Shown here: one piece after another, positions 14,482 through 22,453 of the stretch | How the letters are laid out: each line of letters starts with the position of its first letter | Position numbering within the stretch: position 1 is the first letter of the stretch | NCBI GenBank assembly: GCA_025998675.1 | Contig: AP024673.1 | Coordinates: 833,221-897,220, forward strand | Origin: Fimbriimonadales bacterium | Lineage (GTDB): Bacteria > Armatimonadota > Fimbriimonadia > Fimbriimonadales > GBS-DC | Length of the DNA stretch: 64,000 nucleotides | Direction of reading: 5' to 3' | Program-made: the position numbers and the translations under genes | The notes under the pieces: model-generated | What the model was told of the DNA's origin: nothing | Databases searched by the model: none | Seen by the model: the letters and a program-made list of their open reading frames with translations, nothing else

Positions 14482-15708
14482 TTAAGATTCTCGGCGACAG
14501 TGGGGGGTTCCTGTAAACAGGCTCTGCAGGCGCGCGCGTAACGCTTCGTCTAAATGCGCCTCAATCTGCAGCGCGTAGGCGTCGCAGGCGCTGGGCAATC
14601 TCTCACGCAGCTTGACCGCGTCCTTCATCGTGGTCAGCACCGTTTTGCCCGCGAGCGGTTGCAGGTCTTCAGGCGTGTAGGCGTGGTGGTCACGATAGAT
14701 GTGCATGCGTTCCACCGTATACCCCAGCGCATCAGCCATCCGCCGAAACCGTTCGGGGCGCGCAATTCCGCACAGGAGCGTGAGCGGACGCCCCTGCAAC
14801 CGCTCCAGCGGCAGCCGCTCGCCCGACGACAGGTGTAGCAGCGCAGTCGGCGCGATGGTGGCGGTGTAAGCGGCGACTTCTGGGACGCCCCAAGCATGCA
14901 TCTGACTCCCCTCTCCTGCACTGTGGGAGAGGGGACGGGGGTGAGGACGAACATCTGCCTCCTCTGTAGACAAACAACCTGTCTGACTCCCCTCTCCCGC
15001 ACTGTGGGAGAGGGGGCGGGGGTGAGGGTTCTCGACAGCTTCCCCTGTCGCCAGTGGCATGGATGTCCGCACCAGCACCACCCCGTCCGCGCGGCGCAGT
15101 CCGTCGGGCGGCTCGCGCAAGGGTCCCGCGGGCAGGCAGTAGCCGTTGCCCAGCGGCGATTCGGCGGGCAACAGTACCAGATCCAGCGCGCGCGCCAGCG
15201 GCAGATGCTGAAAGCCGTCGTCCAGCACCAGCGCGTCGGGCGACCAGCGTTCAATCGCCGCCTGCGCCATTGGTACGCGCCACTTCCCCACTGCCAGGGG
15301 CGTATCGGGAAGCGCCAGACGCAACTCCACCGCCTCATCGCCCACGATAGACGCATCCGGGTACTCGCGCGGGTCTAACAGTGCGCCCGTGCGGTAGCAA
15401 CTCCCGCCGTAGCCGTGCGTCAGCGCCGCGATGCGCACGCCCAGCGCCTGCAAATAGCGCGCCACCGCCACCGTGAGGGGCGTCTTGCTCACACCCCCCA
15501 CCCAGAGGGAACCGATACCGATGACGGGGATAGGCATCTGCGCCCGTCGCTTGAGCCCCAGCCGATAGACGCCCGCGTAGGCGCGCCATCCCAGCGCATA
15601 CAGCCATGCCAATCCGCGCAGCCCCGCAGGCGGCGACTCGCGCCAGAGCTGCTCCAGCCGCCGCGAGGAATCGCCCGAATTCATTCGCGCCATCCAAGCC
15701 TGTAGCAT
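14482..15708 (-). CDS. lpxK: Tetraacyldisaccharide 4'-kinase LpxK carrying a repeat-derived insertion
   Basis: 408 residues from ATG 15708 (ATGs at 15693 and 15684 are alternatives; a longer frame into hpd is rejected). It phosphorylates the lipid A precursor at 4'. Family blocks: RGLAWLYALGWRAYAGVYRL membrane anchor, VIGIGSLWVGGVSKTPLTVA P-loop, LTHGYGG, DALVLDDGFQHLPLARALDL, CLPAGPLREPPDGLRRADGV, a late HHAYTPEDL segment and TTMKDAVKLRE. Two oddities: the P-loop reads GGVSKT where GGTGKT is usual, and about 50 residues contain two copies of PHPRPLSHSAGEGSQ encoded by a dispersed hairpin repeat. That makes it ~70 residues longer than typical. Confidence 0.85.
   Translation of the reverse strand: MLQAWMARMNSGDSSRRLEQLWRESPPAGLRGLAWLYALGWRAYAGVYRLGLKRRAQMPIPVIGIGSLWVGGVSKTPLTVAVARYLQALGVRIAALTHGYGGSCYRTGALLDPREYPDASIVGDEAVELRLALPDTPLAVGKWRVPMAQAAIERWSPDALVLDDGFQHLPLARALDLVLLPAESPLGNGYCLPAGPLREPPDGLRRADGVVLVRTSMPLATGEAVENPHPRPLSHSAGEGSQTGCLSTEEADVRPHPRPLSHSAGEGSQMHAWGVPEVAAYTATIAPTALLHLSSGERLPLERLQGRPLTLLCGIARPERFRRMADALGYTVERMHIYRDHHAYTPEDLQPLAGKTVLTTMKDAVKLRERLPSACDAYALQIEAHLDEALRARLQSLFTGTPHCRRES
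14902..14947. repeat. Family 3 hairpin repeat, copy inside lpxK (1)
   Basis: Plus strand CTGACTCCCCTCTCCTGCAC, then TGTGGGAGAGGGGACGGGGG and TGAGG. The arms CCCCTCTCC/GGAGAGGGG are palindromic. In the lpxK frame (minus) it encodes PHPRPLSHSAGEGSQ. Confidence 0.85.
14983..15027. repeat. Family 3 hairpin repeat, copy inside lpxK (2)
   Basis: The second copy starts 81 bp after the first in the same orientation and phase, with 3-4 differences, and again encodes PHPRPLSHSAGEGSQ. Related copies lie in intergenic DNA at ~25903, ~25973, ~26112, ~51110 and ~51588. Confidence 0.85.
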
Positions 15709-15727
15709 ACCCCGCCCGCCCAAAACA

Positions 15728-15735
15728 GGTATACT
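15728..15735 (+). promoter_or_regulatory. GGTATACT -10 element of hpd
   Basis: ACAGGTATACT lies 31 nt before the hpd ATG with a strong GAAGGAGG in between, a leadered member of the promoter class. On the opposite strand the same bases read TAGTATACC, which may serve lpxK. Confidence 0.6.
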
Positions 15736-15766
15736 ACCCGCACCTGCAACGAAGGAGGTAGGAACG

Positions 15767-16852
15767 ATGCATGACATTATGCCAATTCGGCGCATCGACC
15801 ATGTGCGCTTTTTTGTGAGCAACGCGAAGCAGGCGGCGTACTACTACCGCACGCTGTTTGGCTTCGATGTAGTGGCGTATTCTGGGCTGGAGACAGGCAA
15901 CCGAACGGAGGCGAGCTATGTGCTGCAGCAGAACGATATTCGCTTCGTGCTAACTGCGCCGTACAAACAGGATCATCCGCTGGCGCAGTGGCTGGTCAAG
16001 CACGGCGACGGCGTGCGCGACATCGCCTTCGAGGTGGACGATGTGGAACGCGCCTATAGCGAAGCCGTGCGCCGCGGGGCGCAGGGCGCGATGGAGCCGA
16101 CCATTCTCAAAGACGACGACGGCGAAGTGCATCTCGCCGCCATCCATACCTACGGCGAAGTGCTGCACTCGTTCGTCAACCGCGACCACTACCGGGGAAC
16201 CTTCATGCCCGGCTTCAAGGAGATGTTCATCCCCGGCGAGTCCATCGGCGTCCAGGAGATTGACCATATCGTGGGCAATGTGGAGCTGGGCAAGATGAAC
16301 CACTGGGTCGACTTCTACCGCGAGATTATGGGCTTTGACCTGCTGGTGCATTTCTCCGACGACGACATCAGCACCGAATACTCCGCGCTGATGTCTAAAG
16401 TCGTGCAGGACGGGCGCGGCAAAATCAAGCTGCCCATCAACGAACCCGCCGAAGGGCGACGCAAATCCCAGATTGAGGAGTACCTCGAATACAACGCGGG
16501 TCCCGGCGTGCAGCACATTGCGCTGCAGACCGACGACATCATCAACACCGTGCGCCATCTCAAAGCGCGCGGGATGCAATTCATCTATGTGCCCCAGACC
16601 TACTACGAGGAAGTGCCCGACCGCGTTGGCGCGATTGAGGAAGACCTGCGCACCATCGCCGAGCTGGGAATCCTCGTAGACCGCGACGAAGAGGGCTACC
16701 TGCTGCAGACCTTCACCAAGACCGTGCAGGATCGCCCGACGCTGTTCTTCGAGATTATCGAGCGGCACGGCTCGCGCGGCTTTGGCAAGGGCAACTTCAA
16801 GGCGCTGTTCGAGGCGATTGAACGTGAACAGGCACTGCGGGGCAATCTGTAG
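15767..16852 (+). CDS. hpd: 4-hydroxyphenylpyruvate dioxygenase
   Basis: 361 residues, typical of bacterial HPPD. It converts 4-hydroxyphenylpyruvate to homogentisate in tyrosine catabolism (or toward tocopherol/plastoquinone-type products). It has two VOC modules: the N-terminal one begins RRIDHVRFFVSNAKQAAYYY. The C-terminal catalytic one has iron ligands His167 (QEIDHIVGN), His250 (GPGVQHIALQ) and Glu329 (TLFFEIIER), and ends HGSRGFGKGNFKALFEAIE-(R)-EQ. GAAGGAGG lies before the ATG. No homogentisate dioxygenase gene is nearby. Confidence 0.95.
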   Translation: MHDIMPIRRIDHVRFFVSNAKQAAYYYRTLFGFDVVAYSGLETGNRTEASYVLQQNDIRFVLTAPYKQDHPLAQWLVKHGDGVRDIAFEVDDVERAYSEAVRRGAQGAMEPTILKDDDGEVHLAAIHTYGEVLHSFVNRDHYRGTFMPGFKEMFIPGESIGVQEIDHIVGNVELGKMNHWVDFYREIMGFDLLVHFSDDDISTEYSALMSKVVQDGRGKIKLPINEPAEGRRKSQIEEYLEYNAGPGVQHIALQTDDIINTVRHLKARGMQFIYVPQTYYEEVPDRVGAIEEDLRTIAELGILVDRDEEGYLLQTFTKTVQDRPTLFFEIIERHGSRGFGKGNFKALFEAIEREQALRGNL

Positions 16853-16860
16853 TCACTTTC

Positions 16861-16891
16861 GCCCATCGGGAAACTTCAACTCCCGATGGGC
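16861..16891. terminator. Hairpin after hpd
   Basis: A perfect 11-bp stem GCCCATCGGGA / TCCCGATGGGC with a 9-nt loop, starting 9 bp after the hpd stop and ending 16 bp before the antitoxin ATG. There is no U-tract. It may end hpd transcription or structure the antitoxin leader. Confidence 0.45.
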
Positions 16892-16906
16892 TACAAGGAG
16901 CGTCCG

Positions 16907-17137
16907 ATGCAAAAGCTGATTCGAGCGCGGTACATAGGACAGGCAATCGTTCCAGACGAGCCTCTCGATATTCCAGAGGGGCAACGCATAGAAGTGGTTA
17001 TACGGCGTCTTGTCTCTGACGCTGAACTGCAAAAAGTAAAGGCTCAGGAAGCATGGAATGAGATAAAAATCACTGCGATCAAGGGGTTGAACCTTCCCGA
17101 CTCAGCCCTGAGTCGAGAAGCAATTTACGAGGATTAA
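16907..17137 (+). CDS. DUF104 (AF2212/PG0164-like) antitoxin
   Basis: 76 residues from ATG 16907 (AAGGAG 7 nt upstream; an upstream in-frame ATG lies inside the hairpin). The N-terminal IRARYIGQAIVPDEPLDIPE, then GQRIEVVI, is the typical DUF104 beta fold. The polar C-terminal tail would wrap the toxin. It is 3 bp upstream of a PIN-domain gene, the usual type II toxin-antitoxin arrangement. Codon use and base composition (AT-richer) differ from neighbours, suggesting transfer. Confidence 0.75.
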   Translation: MQKLIRARYIGQAIVPDEPLDIPEGQRIEVVIRRLVSDAELQKVKAQEAWNEIKITAIKGLNLPDSALSREAIYED

Positions 17138-17140
17138 CCC

Positions 17141-17584
17141 ATGCGGATGCTCCTGGACACAAGTGTACTTGTACGACTACGCGACGCAGATAGTCCGCTG
17201 CACACGCCTTGCATAGATGCAATCGAGAAACTGTTCGCACAGTCGGTACAAATATGCTTGTGTCTCCAGGTACTCATAGAGTTCTGGGGTGTCTGCACCC
17301 GACCACGCAGTGTAAACGGTATGGGATTTTCCCCTGAAGAGGCTTATCGCGACTGCCAACGATTCTTGAACGCATTCAGCTTTCTGGAGGAACCTGTAGG
17401 AATTGCAGACGAATGGCTGAAACTGGTACAAAAGTACAGTGTTCAAGGCAAACAGGTGCATGACGCCCGACTCGCCGCATTTGCGATAGCTCACGGGGTT
17501 GACGCGTTGCTAACGCTCAATCCAGAAGATTTTGTCAGATACACTGAGATAAAAATTGTGACTCCGCACGAGGTGCTCCAATGA
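17141..17584 (+). CDS. PIN-domain ribonuclease toxin (VapC-like)
   Basis: 147 residues. The four acidic PIN positions are visible: Asp6 (LLDTS), Glu47 (LIEFWG), Asp108 (VHDARLAAFA) and Asn127/Asp130 (LTLNPEDF). VapC-like toxins cleave tRNA or other RNA, and the DUF104 protein upstream should neutralise it. Its stop overlaps the purB start (ATGA at 17581-17584), so toxin and purine enzyme are translationally coupled. Composition is AT-richer than purB, supporting insertion of the module ahead of purB. Confidence 0.8.
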   Translation: MRMLLDTSVLVRLRDADSPLHTPCIDAIEKLFAQSVQICLCLQVLIEFWGVCTRPRSVNGMGFSPEEAYRDCQRFLNAFSFLEEPVGIADEWLKLVQKYSVQGKQVHDARLAAFAIAHGVDALLTLNPEDFVRYTEIKIVTPHEVLQ

Positions 17585-18876
17585 TCGAACGCTACACAAC
17601 CCCTGAGATGCGCGACCTCTGGAGCGAGGCGGGCAAGTACCGCGCGTGGCTGGAGGTCGAGATTGCCATCTGTGAAGGGCTGGCGCGCTACGGGTACATC
17701 CCCGCCGACGCGCCAGCCGTGATTCGTGAACGCGCCCGATTCGACCCCGCGCGGATTGCCCAGCTGGAGCAGGAGACGCGCCACGATGTGATGGCGTTCG
17801 TGCGCAACCTCGCGGAGAATGTCGGCGAGGCAGGACGCTGGATCCACTACGGCGTGACTTCCTATGATGTGGTGGACACCGCGCTTGCGGTGCGCCTCAA
17901 GCGGTCGGTGGAACTCATCATCGCCGAGTGTGACGCGCTGCGCCACGAAATCCGACGCCTCGCACAGGAACACCTGCACACGCCGATGATTGGGCGCACG
18001 CACGGCGTCCACGCCGAGCCAATCACCTTCGGCTTCAAGCTGCTGGGCTGGTACGCCGAACTGGAGCGGCATCGCGGGCGTCTGGAGCGCCTGCTGCCTG
18101 AAATCAGCGTCGGCAAGGTGTCGGGCGCGGTGGGCATTCACGCAAATGTGGACCCGCGCGTGGAAGAGTATGTGTGCGAGACGCTCGGTCTGACGCCCGA
18201 CCCCGCCTCGACCCAGATTGTCGCCCGCGACCGACACGCGAGCCTGCTGTGCGCCTTCGCCGTGCTTGCCGCTTCGCTTGAAAAATTCGCCACCGAAATC
18301 CGCAACCTGCAGCGCACCGAGATTCTGGAAGTGCAGGAGCCGTTCGCACAGGGTCAGACAGGCTCCTCCGCAATGCCCCACAAGCGCAATCCTTGGAACT
18401 GCGAGACCATCAGCGGGCTGGCGCGTATCGTACGGGCGAACGCACACGCAATGCTCGAAAGCGTCGCCACCTGGCACGAACGCGACCTCACCAACTCCAG
18501 CGTGGAGCGTATCGTCATTCCCGACACCTGCACACTGATTCACTGGATGTTGCGCAAGTTCACCAGCATTCTACAGGGGCTGGTGGTGCTGCCCGACAAC
18601 ATGCGGCGCAATCTGGAACTGCTCGGCGGGCTACCCTACAGCGAGCATGTGATGCTGGCGTTGATTCAGAAGGGTCTCTCGCGGGAACACGCCTACAAGT
18701 TAGTGCAGCGCAACGCGGCGCGCGTGTGGGATGAGCGGGTCTCGTTTCTGGACGCCCTGCTCGCCGATTCCGAGGTGCGCCAGCGCCTCAGCGAGGATGA
18801 GATACGCCAGTGCCTGAGTCTGGAGCATCACCTGCGCCATCTGGAGACGACAATACAGCGCGTTCTGGGCGGCTAA
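17581..18876 (+). CDS. purB: Adenylosuccinate lyase
   Basis: 431 residues, the bacterial short type. It cleaves SAICAR and adenylosuccinate in purine synthesis. Visible: RYTTPEMRDLWSEAGKYRAW, HYGVTSYDVVDT (residues 89-100), catalytic His141 in GRTHGVHAEP, and the signature GSSAMPHKRNP (261-271) with the flexible-loop Ser. The start ATG overlaps the toxin stop by 4 bp and has no independent promoter in the gap, so expression probably depends on the toxin-antitoxin transcript. Confidence 0.95.
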   Translation: MIERYTTPEMRDLWSEAGKYRAWLEVEIAICEGLARYGYIPADAPAVIRERARFDPARIAQLEQETRHDVMAFVRNLAENVGEAGRWIHYGVTSYDVVDTALAVRLKRSVELIIAECDALRHEIRRLAQEHLHTPMIGRTHGVHAEPITFGFKLLGWYAELERHRGRLERLLPEISVGKVSGAVGIHANVDPRVEEYVCETLGLTPDPASTQIVARDRHASLLCAFAVLAASLEKFATEIRNLQRTEILEVQEPFAQGQTGSSAMPHKRNPWNCETISGLARIVRANAHAMLESVATWHERDLTNSSVERIVIPDTCTLIHWMLRKFTSILQGLVVLPDNMRRNLELLGGLPYSEHVMLALIQKGLSREHAYKLVQRNAARVWDERVSFLDALLADSEVRQRLSEDEIRQCLSLEHHLRHLETTIQRVLGG

Positions 18877-18894
18877 TCGGCGTCGCGCCCGCAA

Positions 18895-20355
18895 CTACGC
18901 CGCGCCCACCACTGCCGTCTCTGCATATGCGCTGCAAATCGGCGGCGTCGGGAAGATACACACAAAAGTCGTGCCCTGCCCCGGCTCAGATTGCACCTGA
19001 ATGGTTCCGTGATGCTTTTCAATCGCCCGGTGCACCAGCGTCAGCCCGATGCCGCTGCCGTGCAAGCGCGTCGTGACGGCGCGTTCAAAGAGATGGTCGC
19101 GCACCTCGGGCGGCATACCCGGACCCGTGTCGCAAATCACCAGAATCGTCTTTTCGGGATGCTCCACCCAAGCATATTCGATGCGCCGCTCGCCCTCCCA
19201 GTCGCGCATCGCCTGAATGGCGTTCAGCGTCAGGTTCAAAAACAGTTGCTTCAGATACCGACGATCTGCCTGCATGCGCAGAGTCTGGGGAAGGTTGTTG
19301 ACCAGCACGATGGGCGGACTGAATAACCGCGCCCCTGAAAGTCGCTCCACCTCACGCACAATCTCGACAGGAGCGACCTCCGTCAACTCCACATCGCCAT
19401 CCTCGCGTGTCATCGCAAGCAGATCCATCAGGTACTGGTGCGCTTGCTCCGTCGCACTGCGAATGCTCTCAAAGTAGCGCGACGGATCAAACTCGGGATC
19501 GCGCTTTGCCCGCATGATGCCGACATCGGACAGCGATTGCACATTGTTAAAAAAGTTTTTCAGGTCATGCACAATCCCGCGCACCACCTGCCCAATCGCA
19601 CTCAGCCGTTCCTGCGCCACCATCTGGCGGTAGGCGTCCTGCAACTCCTGATTCGCCTGGTCTAAATCGCGCGTCAGCTGATAAATCTGCGCGTTCAGGC
19701 GAATCGAGAGCGCCAGTGAGATCACCCAGTAGTTGTAGTTCCATGTAGGTATAAATGATAAAACCCCATAGTAGACCAGCATATCCGTAAGGATGAGCGG
19801 GATCATTACGCTCAGCGCCGCGAGCAGTACCCGATTCTGAGGCGTATGTTGTCGCCAGCGCCGATATGCCACGATAAAGACTCCCAGAAACGCTCCCAGA
19901 TAAACTACAGAGTAAATCAATCCCAACCCAGTACTAACGCCCTGAATATAGTAGCCGCCGGTCAGGATTGGGCGCGCCTCAAAAGCAGGCGCAACAATCC
20001 AGCCCAGTGCGGCGAACAGGGGTAAGGGCAAAGTAATTGCCCATAAGCCGCGCACCCACCGCTCCAATCGCAGGCAAAGGAGCTGGTTGAGAATCTGCAC
20101 AAACAGCGTCGCGCAGAACGCAGAAGCCACAAACTGCCCGACGGCGTACCCCCAGGCGTTGGGCGCTGGCGTAGGGGTTTCCCGATACATCTGGACATCC
20201 ACAAAACTGAAGACCAGACAGCATATCAGGAACCCAATCAGCCACAGATTCTGCGCCCGCTCCCTTGAGAGAACCGCCTGTAGCGCGTGGTGTACGATCA
20301 GGTACCCGTACAGCCCCACGCTGAGCCACAGTATCGCCTGTGTCCAGCCATGCAT
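18895..20355 (-). CDS. Membrane-bound sensor histidine kinase
   Basis: 486 residues from ATG 20355 (GGGAG upstream; a TTG at 20391 is less likely). Seven or so hydrophobic helices span residues ~8-215, an integral-membrane sensor without a large outer loop. A helical linker follows, then a kinase core: H-box IVHDLKNFFNNVQSL (His263), N-box LFLNLTLNAIQAM, G1 DTGPGMPP and G2 GSGIGLTLVHRAIEKHHG. The DLKN variant (not E-L-R-(N/T)) occurs in NtrB/HydH-like kinases. No response regulator is adjacent (orphan). Stop-to-stop distance from purB is 18 bp. Confidence 0.88.
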   Translation of the reverse strand: MHGWTQAILWLSVGLYGYLIVHHALQAVLSRERAQNLWLIGFLICCLVFSFVDVQMYRETPTPAPNAWGYAVGQFVASAFCATLFVQILNQLLCLRLERWVRGLWAITLPLPLFAALGWIVAPAFEARPILTGGYYIQGVSTGLGLIYSVVYLGAFLGVFIVAYRRWRQHTPQNRVLLAALSVMIPLILTDMLVYYGVLSFIPTWNYNYWVISLALSIRLNAQIYQLTRDLDQANQELQDAYRQMVAQERLSAIGQVVRGIVHDLKNFFNNVQSLSDVGIMRAKRDPEFDPSRYFESIRSATEQAHQYLMDLLAMTREDGDVELTEVAPVEIVREVERLSGARLFSPPIVLVNNLPQTLRMQADRRYLKQLFLNLTLNAIQAMRDWEGERRIEYAWVEHPEKTILVICDTGPGMPPEVRDHLFERAVTTRLHGSGIGLTLVHRAIEKHHGTIQVQSEPGQGTTFVCIFPTPPICSAYAETAVVGAA

Positions 20356-20403
20356 GTCGGCTCCCGTAAAGTCCTTCCATATTATCGGCAAAATCGGGCG
20401 TCA

Positions 20404-20411
20404 GGTACACT
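20404..20411 (+). promoter_or_regulatory. GGTACACT -10 element of cinA
   Basis: TCAGGTACACT is followed by 8 nt (CGAACCCG) and the ATG; no Shine-Dalgarno is visible. Predicted leaderless start. Confidence 0.6.
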
Positions 20412-20419
20412 CGAACCCG

Positions 20420-21679
20420 ATGACTGTCGAGATTCTCTCCATCGGCACGGAACTGCTGCTCGGTCAGATTGTGGACACAAACGCGGCGTGGCTGTCGGCG
20501 CGTCTGGCGGAAATTGGTGTGGGCGTCTATCGGCGCACAACGGTCGGCGACAACCGTGAGCGTATCCTGAGTGCCTTGCGAGAGGCTCTGGAGCGCGCCG
20601 ACGGCGTGATAACTATTGGCGGGCTGGGACCGACGGACGACGATTTGACGCGCGAGGCGATTGCCGCCGTGCTGGGCGAGCCGCTCGTGCTGGACGAGAA
20701 CGAAGCCGCGCGCCTGAAACAATTCTTCGCCGCGCGCGGACGCGAAGCGACCGAACGCCAGCTGCGGCAGGCGATGCGCCCCACCCGCGCACAGCCCATC
20801 CCCAACCCGAACGGCACCGCGCCCGGGTTGTACGCCGAGTGGAACGGCAAGCCCATCCTCGCCATGCCCGGTCCGCCGAACGAGTTCCAGCCGATGGCGA
20901 CCGACTATGTGCTGCCCCGTCTCGCGGCGCGCACGGGTGGGCGCGTGATTCGTTCGCGCGTGCTGCGCCTGTGCGGTATCGGCGAATCGGACGCCGAAGC
21001 GCAACTGCACGACCTCATCGGCAGTGAGAATCCGACGCTTGCGCCGCTGGCGAAACTCGGCGAGGTGCATTTCCGAATCACCGCCCGCGCCGACAACCCC
21101 GAACACGCCGAGCAGATGATTGCGACGCTGGAGCGCGAAGTGCGCGCCCGACTCGGCGCGTATATCTTTGGCGTGGACGAGACGACGCTGGAACAGGCGG
21201 TGGTGCAGAGCCTCATTCAGGCGGGACAGAGCCTCGTGGTCGCGGAGTCCTGCACGGGCGGGTTGCTTGCCAATCGTATCACGAATGTGCCGGGCAGCTC
21301 GGAGGTGTTTCTGGGCGGGGTCGTGAGCTACAGCAACGCGCTAAAGCAGTCGCTTTTGGGCGTGCCTGCGGCGATACTGGAACAGCACGGCGCGGTCAGC
21401 GAGCCGACGGCGCGCGCGATGGCAGAAGGCGTGCGCCAGCGACTGGGCGGCTGGTGGGGCGTCGGAATCACAGGTATCGCGGGACCCGGCGGCGCAACGC
21501 CCGAAAAACCTGTCGGACTGGTCTACATCGGCGTCAGCGACCCGAACACAACCATCGTCAAGCGCCAGATTTTCGCGGGCGACCGCCAGACCATCAAGTA
21601 CCGCGCGACCCAGTACGCGCTCTGGCTACTCTACAAGGGGGTGCAGACAGGCGGATGCGACTCTTTATCGCCGCTTTGA
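20420..21679 (+). CDS. cinA: CinA: competence/damage-inducible protein, ADP-ribose pyrophosphatase/NMN amidase
   Basis: 419 residues from ATG 20420; the longer frame through the kinase gene is antisense. Residues 1-170 are the MoaB-like COG1058 domain: MTVEILSIGTELLLGQIVDT, then GGLGPTDDD (67-75) and PGPPNEFQPM. Residues ~255-415 are the PncC amidase domain: VVAESCTGGLLANRITNVPG (catalytic Ser277-Cys278 region), SYSNALKQ, GVGITGIAGPGGATPEKPVG. It participates in NAD salvage by deamidating NMN. It overlaps thpR by 25 bp. Confidence 0.95.
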   Translation: MTVEILSIGTELLLGQIVDTNAAWLSARLAEIGVGVYRRTTVGDNRERILSALREALERADGVITIGGLGPTDDDLTREAIAAVLGEPLVLDENEAARLKQFFAARGREATERQLRQAMRPTRAQPIPNPNGTAPGLYAEWNGKPILAMPGPPNEFQPMATDYVLPRLAARTGGRVIRSRVLRLCGIGESDAEAQLHDLIGSENPTLAPLAKLGEVHFRITARADNPEHAEQMIATLEREVRARLGAYIFGVDETTLEQAVVQSLIQAGQSLVVAESCTGGLLANRITNVPGSSEVFLGGVVSYSNALKQSLLGVPAAILEQHGAVSEPTARAMAEGVRQRLGGWWGVGITGIAGPGGATPEKPVGLVYIGVSDPNTTIVKRQIFAGDRQTIKYRATQYALWLLYKGVQTGGCDSLSPL

Positions 21680-22233
21680 TTCCCGAGTCGGTACGCGAGC
21701 GGCTGGCGCAGGCGCGCGAGTCGCTGCGTCGCGCCGCGCCTGACCGCGCCGTGCGCTGGGTCGCGCCCGAAAACTACCATATCACCCTGCTCTTTCTGGG
21801 CGAACAGGACGAGGCGCAGATTCCCGCGATTCTGGCGGCGATGGAGTCCGCGCGAGCAGGCGTCGCTCCCTTCGAGATAGCCGTGCAGGGGCTGGGCGTG
21901 TTCCCCAACTGGAACCGCCCGAATGTGCTGTGGGCGGGCGTGTCGCAGGGAGCGCAATCGCTCGCCCAGATGGCAGGCGCACTGGAACGCGCATTGCTTT
22001 CTGCCCCGTCAGGCAAGCCCTTCCATCCGCACATCACGCTTGCGCGGCTCAAGACGCCCTGCCGCGACGCTGAGGGACTGAAAAAGCGTCTGCACGATGC
22101 GACTCAACGACTCGCGCCTGCCGCCTTCGGGCACTATGCGCTGGAATCTATCAGCCTGATGCAAAGCGCCCTCACTCCCGATGGCTCGGTGTATACGGAA
22201 CTGCACAGGGTAGCGCTGGCGTCAGGCAGTTGA
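21655..22233 (+). CDS. thpR: RNA 2',3'-cyclic phosphodiesterase (2H phosphoesterase)
   Basis: 192 residues from ATG 21655, inside the end of cinA. Both catalytic HxT motifs are visible: NYHITLLFLG and PFHPHITLARLK. RLFIAALIPESVRERL at the start and RAVRWVAPENYH are standard for ThpR/LigT. cinA next to thpR is a frequently conserved bacterial gene pair (often with recA). The end overlaps a decayed minus-strand fragment. Confidence 0.92.
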   Translation: MRLFIAALIPESVRERLAQARESLRRAAPDRAVRWVAPENYHITLLFLGEQDEAQIPAILAAMESARAGVAPFEIAVQGLGVFPNWNRPNVLWAGVSQGAQSLAQMAGALERALLSAPSGKPFHPHITLARLKTPCRDAEGLKKRLHDATQRLAPAAFGHYALESISLMQSALTPDGSVYTELHRVALASGS

Positions 22234-22400
22234 GAGTCCGTCAGGCAACTTGCGAAACTCAAGGAAGCCCTGCGACAGCCCATCCCCGACAAACCACTCC
22301 ACACCCTGCTGTTGCGCCTCCGCCTGAACATCGGGCGGCCCCGCTCTTCTCCAATCATATGCGCAGCATGTCCTCAAAGTCTTCTACCGTGAACGCCACG
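22222..22400 (-). pseudogene. Decayed gene fragment, unassigned
   Basis: Between thpR and the DUF697 gene two minus-strand frames read like protein. One is YGVAFTVEDFEDMLRI up to a stop at 22355. The other, open between stops at 22384 and 22222 but without a start codon, contains AGPPDVQAEAQQQGVEWFVG, then DGLSQGFLEFRKL. They could be joined by one frameshift near 22360. No family was recognised, so this is a guess from composition only. Confidence 0.25.
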
Positions 22401-22453
22401 CCGTAATTGTACCCTTGCGTCGTTCGGGTATCATAATGCCATAGGGGGACTGT

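Noticed and set aside
15709-15822. Longer LpxK start at 15822
   Set aside because: It would run through the hpd start and promoter; ATG 15708 gives the usual LpxK N-terminus.
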